The notes beneath the pieces are model-generated. The model worked only from the letters and a program-made list of their open reading frames with translations. It ran no database searches and was not told where the DNA came from. A stretch of 11,892 nucleotides of DNA from Burkholderiales bacterium (GTDB lineage Bacteria > Pseudomonadota > Gammaproteobacteria > Burkholderiales > Burkholderiaceae_E), in contig CP070753.1 of the NCBI GenBank assembly GCA_020348765.1, positions 2,280,580-2,292,471 on the forward strand, given 5' to 3'. Every line of letters begins with the position of its first letter. Positions within the stretch are counted from its first letter, which is position 1. Position numbers and translations under genes: made by a program. Shown piece by piece: positions 1-6,381 of this stretch.

Positions 1-119
1 GCGACCCGCGCCGGTGCGATCCGCGCCGGCTTGCGATGACGAATCGCCGCGGCACCCGCGGCTCTCGCGCCGCGTCGCGACGTATCGCTGGTGATATCCT
101 CTGCGGGCCGCGCATGGCA

Positions 120-136
120 CCGCGCTCGAAGCGCGG
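120..136 (+). other. Short perfect hairpin upstream of the TPP riboswitch
   Basis: CCGCGCT (120-126) and AGCGCGG (130-136) pair perfectly around a 3-base loop, ten bases before the riboswitch begins. No U-tract follows, so it is not a clear intrinsic terminator. It could be an upstream leader stem or chance in GC-rich DNA. In the rest of 1-146 I see no convincing gene. The plus frame starting at base 1 closes at TGA 37-39 and could be the tail of an upstream gene, but 12 codons are too few to judge. Confidence 0.25.
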
Positions 137-146
137 CCTGCTCGTT

Positions 147-234
147 TGCTGGGGGTGCTGCGTCCCGGGGCTTCGGGTCGTGGCTGAGAAAGTCCCTTCG
201 AACCTGATTGAGGTAATCCTCGCGCAGGGAAGCA
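147..234 (+). promoter_or_regulatory. TPP riboswitch (THI element) controlling cytX
   Basis: The conserved thi-box blocks appear in the right order. P1 is TGCT (147-150) pairing with AGCA (231-234). GGGGGTGC follows at 151-158, a variable P3 arm spans about 158-183, and the invariant GCTGAGA is at 183-189. CCC (194-196) pairs back to the G-run, AACCTGAT is at 201-208, the stem GAGG/CCTC (210-213/218-221) closes a TAAT loop, and GCGCAGGGAAGC is at 222-233. This matches the E. coli thiM/thiC aptamer layout. In this family, thiamine pyrophosphate binding folds the RNA and lowers expression of thiamine synthesis or uptake genes. There is no room for a separate expression platform: the aptamer ends one base before the cytX start codon, and AGGGA (226-230) sits at Shine-Dalgarno distance. 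Ligand binding would therefore be expected to hide the ribosome site directly, which is inference. Confidence 0.93.
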
Positions 235-235
235 C

Positions 236-1495
236 ATGACCACGATCGCCCGCAATACCGCCCTGATTCCACTTGCCGCCGCCGACCGACTGTTCGGCTG
301 GCGCGACCATGCCGCGCTGTGGCTGAGCCTGGGCGTCGGCCTGCTGGTGATGCAGGTGGGCTCGTACCTGATGCCGGCGCTGGGCACGCGCGAGGCGCTG
401 GTCGCGATCATCGGTGGTTCGGTGCTCGGCGCCGGGTTGCTCGGCTGGACTGCCAAGATCGGCTGCGACAGCGGGCTTTCGAGCGCCGGCTTGATGCATG
501 CCGCCTATGGCAGCCGGTTCGCGCGCCTGCCGGTCATGCTGAACATCGTTCAGCTCATCGGCTGGACCACGTTCGAGATCGTCGTGATGCGCGACGGCAC
601 GGTCGCCATCGGCCAGCAGGCCGGCCTGCTGACGAGCACGGTCGCTCCGGTGGCAGTCACGCTCGCGTGGGGCGCGCTGCTGGTGGCGCTGCTGACCGGA
701 TCGATGGTGCGGCTGGTGCGCAAGTTCATCGGCCGCTTCGGGCTGCCGCTGGTGATCCTGTCGCTGCTGTGGCTGTCCTGGCAGTTCCTCGGCCGCGCAC
801 ACGAGATCGGATGGGCCGAGCTCTGGTCGCGTCCCGGCGAAGGAGGCATGAGCACCCTGTCGGCACTGGACCTGGTGATCGCGATGCCGATCTCGTGGCT
901 GCCCCTGGTGGCCGACTTCTCGCGCCACGGCCGCGACGGCCGCAGCGCGCTGCAGGGCACCTGGCTCGGCTACGCGATCGCGAACGCCTGGTGCTACGCG
1001 TTGGGCGTGCTGGTGGCGCTGACCACGCCGTCGGCCGACCTGGTCTCGGCGCTGCTGCTGGCGCAGGGCGGATTGATCGCGCTGGCCCTGATCCTGATCG
1101 ACGAGCTGGACAATGCGTACGGCGACCTGTACTCGGGCTCGGTCGCCGGCCACAGCCTGCTGCCGAAGTGGAACGTGCGCGGCTGGGGCATCGGGCTGGC
1201 CGTGCTCTGCACCGGCTTCGCGCTGGTGCTGCCGATGCACAGCCTGGAGCCGTTCCTGCTGATGCTCAGCTCGGTGTTCGTGCCGCTCTACGGGGTGATC
1301 CTGGGCCGGCTCGGCGGCCGGACCGATGTGGCCTCGCTGGTGGGCGCGTCGCGGATCAATGCCGGTGCGGTCGCGATCTGGTTGCTGGGCGTGGCCGTGT
1401 TCCACCTGTCGTCGCAGTTCACCCCGCAGTTCGGCGCCGCGCTGCCGGCGCTCGCACTGACCTTCGCGCTGGCGCGCGCGACGCGCAACCGATAG
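236..1495 (+). CDS. cytX: NCS1-family hydroxymethylpyrimidine transporter CytX
   Basis: A 419-residue polytopic membrane protein of the nucleobase:cation symporter-1 family, with about 12 hydrophobic segments across nearly the whole length. The N-terminal LFGWRDHAALW segment (residues 19-29), glycine-rich first helices and the QLIGWTTFE motif (106-114) are typical of the CytX branch, a normal length for which is about 400-440 residues. CytX proteins are assigned to uptake of the thiamine pyrimidine precursor HMP, mainly from their repeated association with thi genes and TPP riboswitches. Here the TPP riboswitch ending at 234 makes this assignment much stronger than fold alone would. The ATG at 236 is supported by AGGGA at 226-230. 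The gene stands alone and converges on the MFS gene, with 24 bases between the two stop codons. Exact substrate (HMP versus a related pyrimidine) is inferred. Confidence 0.88.
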   Translation: MTTIARNTALIPLAAADRLFGWRDHAALWLSLGVGLLVMQVGSYLMPALGTREALVAIIGGSVLGAGLLGWTAKIGCDSGLSSAGLMHAAYGSRFARLPVMLNIVQLIGWTTFEIVVMRDGTVAIGQQAGLLTSTVAPVAVTLAWGALLVALLTGSMVRLVRKFIGRFGLPLVILSLLWLSWQFLGRAHEIGWAELWSRPGEGGMSTLSALDLVIAMPISWLPLVADFSRHGRDGRSALQGTWLGYAIANAWCYALGVLVALTTPSADLVSALLLAQGGLIALALILIDELDNAYGDLYSGSVAGHSLLPKWNVRGWGIGLAVLCTGFALVLPMHSLEPFLLMLSSVFVPLYGVILGRLGGRTDVASLVGASRINAGAVAIWLLGVAVFHLSSQFTPQFGAALPALALTFALARATRNR

Positions 1496-1519
1496 CGAAG
1501 CACGCCGACACGTGCCCGC

Positions 1520-2812
1520 TCAGATCGCCCGCCACCAGCGCCACGTGAGCGCAAGCGCGACCAGTCCCTCGAAGGCCATCAGCGGGCCGGCCCGATGCGC
1601 GCCGATGGCATCGGCCAGCAGGCCCACGTGCGCGAATCCGACCGGCGCCACGCCGATGCACACGGTCAGCAGGCCGAGCATGCGGCTGCGCATCTGCGGC
1701 GGCGACGCGACATAGATGATCGTGGCCTGCATGATGCTGAACCCGGCCTGGGCGAAGCCACTGAACAGCAGCGCACCACCGCCGAGCACGGCACTGGTCG
1801 ACAGCGCGAACACCGGCATCATCACCAGGAATCCGGCGACACCGCCGACGTAGAGCAGCCGGTAGTTCGACGGCCGTGCCAGCACCCCGACCGCCATCGC
1901 GCCCAGCAGCGAGCCGACGCCGTCCATGCTGGCCAGCACGCCGATGCCCTCTGCGGCCAGACCGAGCCGGTCCTGTCCGATCACCGGCACCATGCTCGTG
2001 AACGGCCAGCCGAACAGGTTGAAGATCAGCGTGATCAGCAGCGTTCCGAGCAGGCGCGGATCGCGGCGCGCGACAGCGATGCTCTCCATCACCCCGGCCA
2101 GCACCGGCGCCGCGAGCGCCGGCGCGCCGCTGTCCTGATGGCGCACGCGCATCGCCGCGACCAGCCCGAACAGGTACAGCACCGCGCACAGGGCGAACGC
2201 CCCGGCGATGCCGGTCAGCGCCAGCAGTGCGCCGCCCACCATCGGCCCGGTCATGCGGCTCGCGTTGTTGGTTCCGACGTCCAGCGACATCGCGCCGCTC
2301 ATCCGGTCCGGGCCTGCGACCTGGCCGATCATCACGCGACGCACCGGGTTGTCGGTGGCCCAGCCGACGCCACCGATGAAGCTGGCCACTGCCAGGTGCC
2401 AGACCTCGAGGTGACCGCTGACCGCGATCACTGCCAGCACGACCGAAACCGCGAGCGACGCAGCGACGATGAAGATCAGCGCACCGCGCCGCTCGACGCG
2501 GTCGGCCACGGCGCCGAAGAACGCGCCGAACAGGCCCAGCGGCAGCATGCGCAGCATGGTCAGCATCGCGACCAGAAACGCCGATCCGGTTTTCTGGTAG
2601 GTGAACACGCCCACCGCCAGTATCTCGAGCCAGCGAACCACATAGACGGCGATGCCGACGTACCACAGGCGCCGGAAGTCCGGCTCGCGCAATAGCGTGC
2701 CCCACTGCCCGGAGCGCAGCGACGCGAACCAGCTCAAGATCGAACCCGCGGGCTGCCGCCCGTGCCCCGCCGCGAGCCGCCTGCCGGGGCCGACGCGAGC
2801 GCGGCGGCGCAC
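1520..2812 (-). CDS. MFS transporter, MFS_3/EntS-like
   Basis: A 430-residue protein with about 12 hydrophobic segments between residues 45 and 428. The cytoplasmic loop motif GAVADRVERRG (100-110) matches the MFS motif A (G-x-x-x-D-R-x-x-R-R), and the LREPDFRRLW segment (41-50) is typical of the MFS_3 group that includes the enterobactin exporter EntS. Members usually export small molecules by proton antiport; the substrate here is unknown. The start is uncertain. GTG at 2812 has a GGGGG run about 3 bases upstream but gives a 40-residue Arg/Gly-rich extension before the conserved part. A TTG at 2737 would remove 25 of these residues. The gene lies 28 bases after the methyltransferase stop and is the last of the five-gene minus-strand cluster, so it may export a product of that cluster (inference). 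Confidence 0.82.
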   Translation of the reverse strand: MRRRARVGPGRRLAAGHGRQPAGSILSWFASLRSGQWGTLLREPDFRRLWYVGIAVYVVRWLEILAVGVFTYQKTGSAFLVAMLTMLRMLPLGLFGAFFGAVADRVERRGALIFIVAASLAVSVVLAVIAVSGHLEVWHLAVASFIGGVGWATDNPVRRVMIGQVAGPDRMSGAMSLDVGTNNASRMTGPMVGGALLALTGIAGAFALCAVLYLFGLVAAMRVRHQDSGAPALAAPVLAGVMESIAVARRDPRLLGTLLITLIFNLFGWPFTSMVPVIGQDRLGLAAEGIGVLASMDGVGSLLGAMAVGVLARPSNYRLLYVGGVAGFLVMMPVFALSTSAVLGGGALLFSGFAQAGFSIMQATIIYVASPPQMRSRMLGLLTVCIGVAPVGFAHVGLLADAIGAHRAGPLMAFEGLVALALTWRWWRAI

Positions 2813-2840
2813 GGCCCCCGGCCCGATCGCGCATCGCGGG

Positions 2841-3899
2841 TCATTTCAGGGGCCGGCGCCCCGCGAACAGGGTCCAGGGGAAGCGCCAGTACGGCCAGGC
2901 CGGATCGGTCACGCCCTCGGCTTCGGCGAACGGTTCGATGCCGACCTCTTCGAAACCGGCCGCGCGCAGCGCAGCCTGCATGTCCATGCGGTTGAACTGC
3001 GGCAGATAGCCCTCGTTGTTGCGCACCGCGTGTCCTTCGATCAGGAACTGCTTCCACGGCTCGTGGCAGCGGAAGTCCAGGTGCACGACCCAGCCGCCGG
3101 GCCGCGATAGCCGGAACGACTCGGCGAGCAGGTTGCGCACCTCGCGCAGCGGGAGCTCGTGCAGCAGCTGCGTCGACGTGACCAGGTCGAAGCTGCCATC
3201 GGCATGGCCGGTGCGCAATGCGTCCTTCTGAGCGAAGTGCACATTGGCCGGTCCGGATTCCTCGGCCATCACCGCCGCCAGCCGCAGGCACGGCTCGGAC
3301 AGCTCGATGCCGATCACCTCCGCCTCCGGAAAGGCGCGCGCGATCGGCAGCGTCGACTTGCCGAATCCGCAGCCCATGTCGAGCACCCGCTCGAACCGGC
3401 CCCGGTCCGCCAGCCAGGCCGCGAACCGCTCGTGGGCCTCGAAACGCCGCGTGGTGGGATGGATCGATGCCGCGCTGATCAGGTACATCAGTCCGTCGTA
3501 CGGCGCACCGACCAGGTTACCCGGGTGCTGGTGAATGTCGACGGCCCGGTAATAGGCCGGAATCGCCAGCTCCGGGTCCAGCGTCAGGTAGCGGCTGCCC
3601 TCGGCGGCCGCGAGCGCGCGGGCCACGCCTTCGGGATCGCGCTCGAATGCGGCCGCGAGCCCCCACTGCGGATCCGAGTACTTCATGCGCTGGAAGTGGC
3701 GCTCGACGAAGCCGAACCAGCGATAGGTCGCACTGTCGGACAGCAGCGCACCCGCAGCTTCGGCACTGTCCGGCGCATCCCCGGCCGCCCTGGCCCGATA
3801 CTCGGCCACCAGCGCCGGGTACATGCGGTTCGCCCAGTGCTGGCGCATGCTGGCGATGAATTCCTGGAACGCGGTCGTGGAGCGGTCGAATCGGTGCAT
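2841..3899 (-). CDS. Class I SAM-dependent methyltransferase with long N-terminal region
   Basis: A 352-residue protein. The C-terminal two thirds is a Rossmann-type methyltransferase: motif I VLDMGCGFG at 172-180 (SAM glycine loop), the acidic ribose-binding residue E199 in GIELS, motif II around FDLVTSTQLLHEL (237-249), and the post-II RPGGW turn at 266-270. The first roughly 150 residues are not part of the methyltransferase core. They look helical and carry conserved-looking aromatic stretches (YRWFGFVERHFQ, 59-70; YYRAVDIHQHPGN, 116-128), so they may form a substrate-binding domain. The ATG at 3899 has GAGGA at a 6-base distance. It follows the 114-residue protein by 18 bases and precedes the MFS gene by 28, indicating one transcript. 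The methyl acceptor cannot be read from the sequence; a small-molecule substrate is a guess. Confidence 0.85.
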   Translation of the reverse strand: MHRFDRSTTAFQEFIASMRQHWANRMYPALVAEYRARAAGDAPDSAEAAGALLSDSATYRWFGFVERHFQRMKYSDPQWGLAAAFERDPEGVARALAAAEGSRYLTLDPELAIPAYYRAVDIHQHPGNLVGAPYDGLMYLISAASIHPTTRRFEAHERFAAWLADRGRFERVLDMGCGFGKSTLPIARAFPEAEVIGIELSEPCLRLAAVMAEESGPANVHFAQKDALRTGHADGSFDLVTSTQLLHELPLREVRNLLAESFRLSRPGGWVVHLDFRCHEPWKQFLIEGHAVRNNEGYLPQFNRMDMQAALRAAGFEEVGIEPFAEAEGVTDPAWPYWRFPWTLFAGRRPLK

Positions 3900-3917
3900 G
3901 TCTGTTCCTCGCTGGCA

Positions 3918-4262
3918 TCATTCCTGCAGCGGCGGCCCACTGGTGGACTTGGCCAGTCCGTCGAGCGGGTCCATCAGGTGCGCGACCAGCGCTTCGCGCT
4001 CGCGCGCGAGCACCTGCGGCTGTTGCGGGTCGGGCTCGAACGCATCGAGCGCGCCCGGCTCGATCGACCCTTTTTCGGCCAGCATGAACTCGAGGCACCG
4101 GACCCGATCGCGCAGCACGTGCAGCTCGCCGGCCATCGCGAACAGCGCCTGGGCCAGACGGTCCACGCTGGCATGCTCGAAGAAATTCTGCTCGTGCTCG
4201 GTGCGCTTGCCGGTCTTCAGCGACGCGCCGGCACCCCCAACCGATCCTCGCGCTTCGTTCAA
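3918..4262 (-). CDS. Hypothetical 114-residue helical protein, TTG start
   Basis: I do not recognise the family. The protein has a Gly/Ala-rich N-terminus of about 20 residues, then a charged amphipathic helical stretch (about 24-64: EHEQNFFEHASVDRL and a following segment ending LEFMLAEKG) with heptad-like hydrophobic spacing, then an acidic, proline-containing tail. No signal peptide or membrane segment is visible, so it is probably a small cytoplasmic protein. The start is TTG, supported by AGGGGAG followed by a 6-base spacer on the minus strand (near 4269-4275). It lies between the deacetylase stop (34-base gap) and the methyltransferase start (18-base gap), so it is almost certainly co-transcribed and may be a partner or small subunit for one of them. 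Coding is supported by operon fit and a good ribosome site, not by homology. Confidence 0.68.
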   Translation of the reverse strand: MNEARGSVGGAGASLKTGKRTEHEQNFFEHASVDRLAQALFAMAGELHVLRDRVRCLEFMLAEKGSIEPGALDAFEPDPQQPQVLAREREALVAHLMDPLDGLAKSTSGPPLQE

Positions 4263-4296
4263 GGCTGTCTCCCCTGTCGATCGCGTCGCGCTTCGC

Positions 4297-5205
4297 TCAC
4301 GGCCGTTGCACCGTGCCTTCGGGCAACGCCGCCACGTGCCCGGCGATCTGCCCCGGCGTGGCGAACCAGACCCGGCTGCGCTGCGCGGCCATGTGCTCGA
4401 GGATGGCGCGCAGCTGGCGCGCGCGATGCGGCCGTCCCATCATGAACGTGTGCAGCGACACGGCGCACACCAGCGGCCAGCCGTGGCGCTCGCCGTCCTC
4501 GAGCTGCTGGTCGAAACCGTCACGGACCATGCTCGTGAACTCGGCGTCGCTGGCGCCGCGATTGATGATGGCGGGGATGTCGTTCAGCTCCATCGACGGA
4601 TAGGGCACCGCGAGGATCGGGCCGCGCTCGGTGCGGAACCACTGCGGCTGTTCGTCGAAGAACCAGTCCATCATGTACGTGTACCCCGATTCGAGCAGCA
4701 GTTCGGGCGTGCGCGCGCTCTGCGAGATGAACGGCCCCAGCCAGCCGGTGGGCGCCTTGCCCTCCTCCTGGATGAACCGCTCCCGCACCTCCTGCAGCAT
4801 CGCCCGCTCGTAGTCCTCTTCCATCTCGATCTGCCGCTCCGAGTTGGTGCGGCCGTGGCCGACGAACTCGTCGCCCCGCTTGCGGAACGGCTCGAGCACC
4901 TCGGGGCACACGTCATAGACGCTGGTGTTGGTCAGGATCGCCAGCGGCACGTCGTAGCGGTCGAACAACTCGGCGATGCGCCAGATGCCGACCCGGTTGC
5001 CATAGTCGCGATAGGCGTAGCCGCGATGGAACGGCGCGCTCGGCAGCGACGTGAAATCCGGGCCCGGATTGCGGCCGAATTCGAAGGCCTCGACATTCAG
5101 CGCGAAGTACACCGCCAGCGTGGCACCGTTGGGCCAGGTGTACTTGGGACGCGTCGGCAGCGCCGAGAACGGATAACGGTCGAACTTGTTGTCGAATTTC
5201 TTCAT
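4297..5205 (-). CDS. Polysaccharide deacetylase / PuuE-allantoinase-like hydrolase
   Basis: A 302-residue protein with the NodB-type fold of carbohydrate esterase family 4 and PuuE-like amidohydrolases. Features seen: a first-strand motif LNVEAFEFG (36-44) in place of the deacetylase TFDD, the middle motif VGHGRTNSE (115-123) with H117, GWLGPFISQS (164-173) with the following T176-P-E-L-L, the D180-W-F segment, and the late SLHTFMMGRPHR motif (250-261) containing H252. No signal peptide is visible, which fits a cytoplasmic catabolic enzyme better than a cell-wall deacetylase. The second histidine of the usual H-x-x-x-H metal pair is N121. The family includes the urate-pathway allantoinase PuuE, so C-N hydrolysis of a small amide or cyclic ureide is plausible, but the substrate is unknown. 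It sits downstream of the cysteine hydrolase, separated by a 190-base repetitive spacer. Confidence 0.8.
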   Translation of the reverse strand: MKKFDNKFDRYPFSALPTRPKYTWPNGATLAVYFALNVEAFEFGRNPGPDFTSLPSAPFHRGYAYRDYGNRVGIWRIAELFDRYDVPLAILTNTSVYDVCPEVLEPFRKRGDEFVGHGRTNSERQIEMEEDYERAMLQEVRERFIQEEGKAPTGWLGPFISQSARTPELLLESGYTYMMDWFFDEQPQWFRTERGPILAVPYPSMELNDIPAIINRGASDAEFTSMVRDGFDQQLEDGERHGWPLVCAVSLHTFMMGRPHRARQLRAILEHMAAQRSRVWFATPGQIAGHVAALPEGTVQRP

Positions 5206-5251
5206 GGCCTCGTCTCGCTCGAGTCGGGGTTGGGGGTTGGGGCCTGCGGAT

Positions 5252-5290
5252 CGGGTTTCGGGCTCGGGTTTCGGGCTCGGGTTTCGGGCT
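5252..5290. repeat. Three perfect tandem copies of a 13-base unit
   Basis: The unit CGGGTTTCGGGCT occurs three times head to tail at 5252-5264, 5265-5277 and 5278-5290. Flanking bases from about 5225 to 5330 continue as decayed versions built from the same CGGG/TTCGGG words. The array lies in the 190-base spacer (5206-5395) between the cysteine hydrolase and the deacetylase genes, ending upstream of the deacetylase start. Each unit contains two CGGG blocks, so it looks like a slippage-grown simple repeat. I see no gene or clear terminator in this spacer. Confidence 0.85.
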
Positions 5291-5395
5291 CATGCCTCGG
5301 GCTTCGGGACACGGGGCTCGGGTCTGGTGCTTCGATGCCCCACCGCTGGCTGCGCGATTTCCACGCCGGTCGGCCCGAGCCGCGGCAGTCCTCGC

Positions 5396-6082
5396 CTATG
5401 CGGGCTGCAGCGCGCGGATCTGTGCCATCACCTCGGCCACCGATTTGACGTCGGCATACTTGGCAGCCATGTCGAACAGGTTGACCGCGTGGCTGGTGCG
5501 GCTGCGGTCGTAGACGCACTCGATCGGCACCGTGCAGCGGAAATTGTAGGCAAAGGCGTCGACCACGCTGCCGCGCACGCAGCCGCTGGTGGTGCACCCG
5601 GTGAACACCAGGCTGTCGACACCCAGGTCGATCAGATAGCTGACCAGCGGCGTGCCGAAGAAGGCGCTCGGATGCTTCTTGGGCAGCAGCACGTCGCCTT
5701 CGACCGGCGCCACCTCGGGCACGAACTCGTAGCCCTTGGCGGCAACGGTCATCAGCGCCGGCACCTTTTCGGCCAGCCGGCCGACATCGAAGCTTTCCTT
5801 CGGGGCCACGTACGGGTACAGCACCGGCAAGCCCTTCTCGCGGAACAGGCCCAGCAGCGGCCGGATGTGGTCGACCGCCTGCCAGCCGACCTCACCGCAC
5901 GCGGTCTTGAACTCCTTGATCGCTTCCCAGAACGGCTCGCGCCGGGTGCCGACGGTCCGGTACTGCACGTCGATGATCAGCAGCGCCGGCCGCTTGCCCA
6001 TCCCCTGCGGTCGACCGAAGCCGGCCGCATCGTATGCATCGATCTCGTCCTGTCCGACGATGCCTCCCCATGGCAGGGCCAT
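5396..6082 (-). CDS. Isochorismatase-family cysteine hydrolase (N-carbamoylsarcosine amidase-like)
   Basis: A 228-residue protein of usual length for the isochorismatase-like hydrolase fold. The catalytic triad can be placed: D38 in LLIIDVQ (34-40), a lysine at K135/K136 in LLPKKHPSAFFGT, and nucleophile C168 in TGCTTSGCVRGSVVDA (161-176), with the cis-peptide-type turn just before it. A cysteine nucleophile indicates an amidase (N-carbamoylsarcosine amidase, nicotinamidase, ureidoacrylate or biuret hydrolase types) rather than a true isochorismatase. The extended N-terminus and the SGCVRGSVVDAFAYNFR block are most like the N-carbamoylsarcosine amidase group. The start at 6082 is chosen because GAGGAGA lies about 6 bases upstream and an earlier in-frame start at 6289 would add a non-conserved Arg-rich leader. 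It is the first gene of the minus-strand cluster, divergent from dctP. Exact substrate is unknown. Confidence 0.87.
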   Translation of the reverse strand: MALPWGGIVGQDEIDAYDAAGFGRPQGMGKRPALLIIDVQYRTVGTRREPFWEAIKEFKTACGEVGWQAVDHIRPLLGLFREKGLPVLYPYVAPKESFDVGRLAEKVPALMTVAAKGYEFVPEVAPVEGDVLLPKKHPSAFFGTPLVSYLIDLGVDSLVFTGCTTSGCVRGSVVDAFAYNFRCTVPIECVYDRSRTSHAVNLFDMAAKYADVKSVAEVMAQIRALQPA

Positions 6083-6127
6083 GCTCGTTCTCCTCGTTTC
6101 CCCTAGTGTGCAGCGCGCCCGGGCGGC

Positions 6128-6155
6128 TTGAGTTTTCCGCCTCATGTTATATGAT
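6128..6155 (+). promoter_or_regulatory. Sigma70-like promoter for the dctPQM operon
   Basis: TTGAGT (6128-6133), a 16-base spacer and TATGAT (6150-6155) form the best promoter-like pair in the divergent region, in an unusually AT-rich island. Transcription would begin near 6162, leaving a leader of about 220 bases before dctP. The inverted repeat TCAT-N5-ATGA (6142-6154) overlaps the -10 box and is a candidate operator. On the opposite strand TATAAC (6151-6146) resembles a -10 for the hydrolase cluster, but no matching -35 was found. Confidence 0.5.
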
Positions 6156-6200
6156 CCCGCGGGTAGCCGGCCGGTCACGCCGTCGGCGTATCCGCCTGAC

Positions 6201-6216
6201 GCGGCGGGCCCGCCGC
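6201..6216. repeat. Perfect 16-base palindrome in the dctP leader
   Basis: Bases 6201-6216 (GCGGCGGGCCCGCCGC) are identical to their own reverse complement. The site falls about 40 bases downstream of the predicted dctP transcription start. It could be a regulator-binding site or an RNA stem, but self-complementary GC words are common in DNA of this composition. Confidence 0.4.
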
Positions 6217-6381
6217 ATGCAATCCCGAACCTGCGATCGGTGACAGATGCGCCAGCAGATCGACACAAGGTTCGGCCCGGATCCGGCATACCGGTTCGAA
6301 CGCGATTCGGCCCGCGATACCGCTTGTTCCAAGAACGCCTCCGGCGCGATCAGCCGGATGGCAACCACCACGGAGATGCCC

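Noticed and set aside
36..239. Open frame of 67 codons upstream of cytX
   Set aside because: It runs through the whole TPP riboswitch and overlaps the cytX start; the composition is Arg/Gly/Cys-rich with no ribosome site. The RNA structure explains the bases.
1419..2834. Minus-strand open frame of 471 codons over the MFS gene
   Set aside because: Off-frame shadow with no hydrophobic segments; it also runs into the cytX 3' end on the other strand.
5252..5290. CRISPR-like array
   Set aside because: The 13-base units are directly adjacent with no spacers and are too short.
3159..5448. Two long plus-strand open frames opposite the methyltransferase and the deacetylase
   Set aside because: Arg/His/Gln-rich antisense frames without motifs. 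The minus-strand frames carry recognisable catalytic motifs and good ribosome sites.
6083..6289. N-terminal extension of the cysteine hydrolase to an ATG at 6289
   Set aside because: The extra 69 residues are Arg-rich and not family-like, and would overlap the dctP promoter region. The ATG at 6082 has a strong GAGGAGA ribosome site and gives the normal family length.
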